This document shows positions 41,550-41,819 of a stretch of 41,819 nt of DNA, piece after piece. A program made the translations under genes and the position numbers. Location: positions 1 to 41,819 of the forward strand of contig NZ_BILV01000055.1 of assembly GCF_004000745.1 (NCBI RefSeq), given 5' to 3'. Position 1 is the first letter of the stretch. Each line of letters opens with the position of its first letter. The DNA is from Paenibacillus barengoltzii NBRC 101215 (lineage in GTDB: Bacteria > Bacillota > Bacilli > Paenibacillales > Paenibacillaceae). Below the pieces are notes generated by a model, which did no database searches, was not told where the DNA came from, and saw only the letters and a program-made list of their open reading frames with translations.

Positions 41550-41819
41550 TTATTTGATTTTGACCGTGTCGGGGCCTAGCATCTGCTCCATTTCACGGAT
41601 CAAAGCGGGCGAAGGCTTGATGCTGTAGCGCTCCGTCAAGGCCAAGAGCTTGCCGGTGCTTTCGTAGAACAGCACCGTTGCGATCGGGCCGGGATGCTGC
41701 TCCAGCAGCAGCTTGAGCCGCTCCAGCAGCCGCGCGTTCTCCGCCGCGGCTGTGATCTTGATGAAGACGCGCTGCGCCGGCGTCTTCTCCTGCCCGCGCC
41801 GCGCGCCCGGCGCGGGCGC
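41550..41819 (-). CDS. dnaE: DNA polymerase III alpha subunit DnaE, C-terminal fragment
   Basis: Only the last 89 codons are inside the window; the frame is open at the right edge. The translated end (RVFIKITAAAENARLLERLK, then LLLEQHPGPIATVLFYESTG, then a run to PDTVKIK) matches the C-terminal OB/tail region of Gram-positive DnaE, the replicative polymerase that extends primers before PolC. The stop is TAA at 41550-41552, followed by a terminator. The first 17 codons are extremely G+C rich (APAPGARRGQEKTPAQ), a low-complexity linker. dnaE next to accD is the same order as in B. subtilis. Confidence 0.85.
   Translation of the reverse strand, partial: APAPGARRGQEKTPAQRVFIKITAAAENARLLERLKLLLEQHPGPIATVLFYESTGKLLALTERYSIKPSPALIREMEQMLGPDTVKIK

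Overview
The window is a chromosomal segment of an endospore-forming Firmicute, most likely a Paenibacillus or close relative. The signs are germination genes, an alpha/beta-type small acid-soluble spore protein, a YtvI-type sporulation membrane protein, a YjcZ-type mini-protein, strong AGGAGG ribosome binding sites, frequent GTG/TTG starts, T-box control, and a gene order close to the Bacillus subtilis dnaE-accDA-pyk-fxsA-ytvI-citZ-icd-phoPR-polA-mutM-coaE-nrdR block. The right edge is the 3' end of dnaE. Two genes that usually sit in this block, pfkA (between accA and pyk) and mdh (after icd), are not here.

Left part (1-9.6 kb): imperfect tandem repeats (22-75 and 188-370); a leftward gene for a PD-(D/E)XK-like plus helix-turn-helix protein; a leftward germination cluster reduced to gerC-small membrane protein-gerB, with no gerA and with an amber codon cutting the gerC signal peptide off; a rightward argS of the MSGR-motif type behind a textbook sigma-A promoter and T-box leader; and a rightward sugar ABC importer (binding lipoprotein and two permeases, no ATPase) under a 14-bp palindrome. 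A 39-residue YjcZ-like protein follows.

Middle (9.7-28 kb): a phosphate block on the minus strand. Read in transcription order it is fumarase-phoR, phoP, a soluble CBS-MCP signalling protein, pstB2-phoU, polA-mutM-coaE-lytic transglycosylase, (ssp on plus), nrdR, pstS-pstC-pstA-pstB1, DedA. Four promoter regions (pstS, pstB2-phoU, the CBS-MCP gene, phoP) carry TTWACA-like hexamers repeated every 11 bp in the direction of transcription, as expected for PhoP boxes. Phosphate uptake (Pst), its control (PhoU, PhoR, PhoP) and a chemoreceptor-like protein thus appear to form one regulon.

Right part (28-41.8 kb): a stress-type short-chain dehydrogenase, a family 2 glycosyltransferase, an XRE regulator, a small membrane protein, citZ-icd (TCA cycle), divergent ytvI, fxsA, a YbgC-like thioesterase, pyk, accD-accA (fatty acid synthesis), a 62-residue conserved small protein, a PgpA/YutG-like phosphatase, and a 640-bp gene-free stretch with two further repeat families before dnaE. 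No tRNA, rRNA, CRISPR array, prophage or insertion sequence was seen. All function calls are from reading the sequence; no searches were run.
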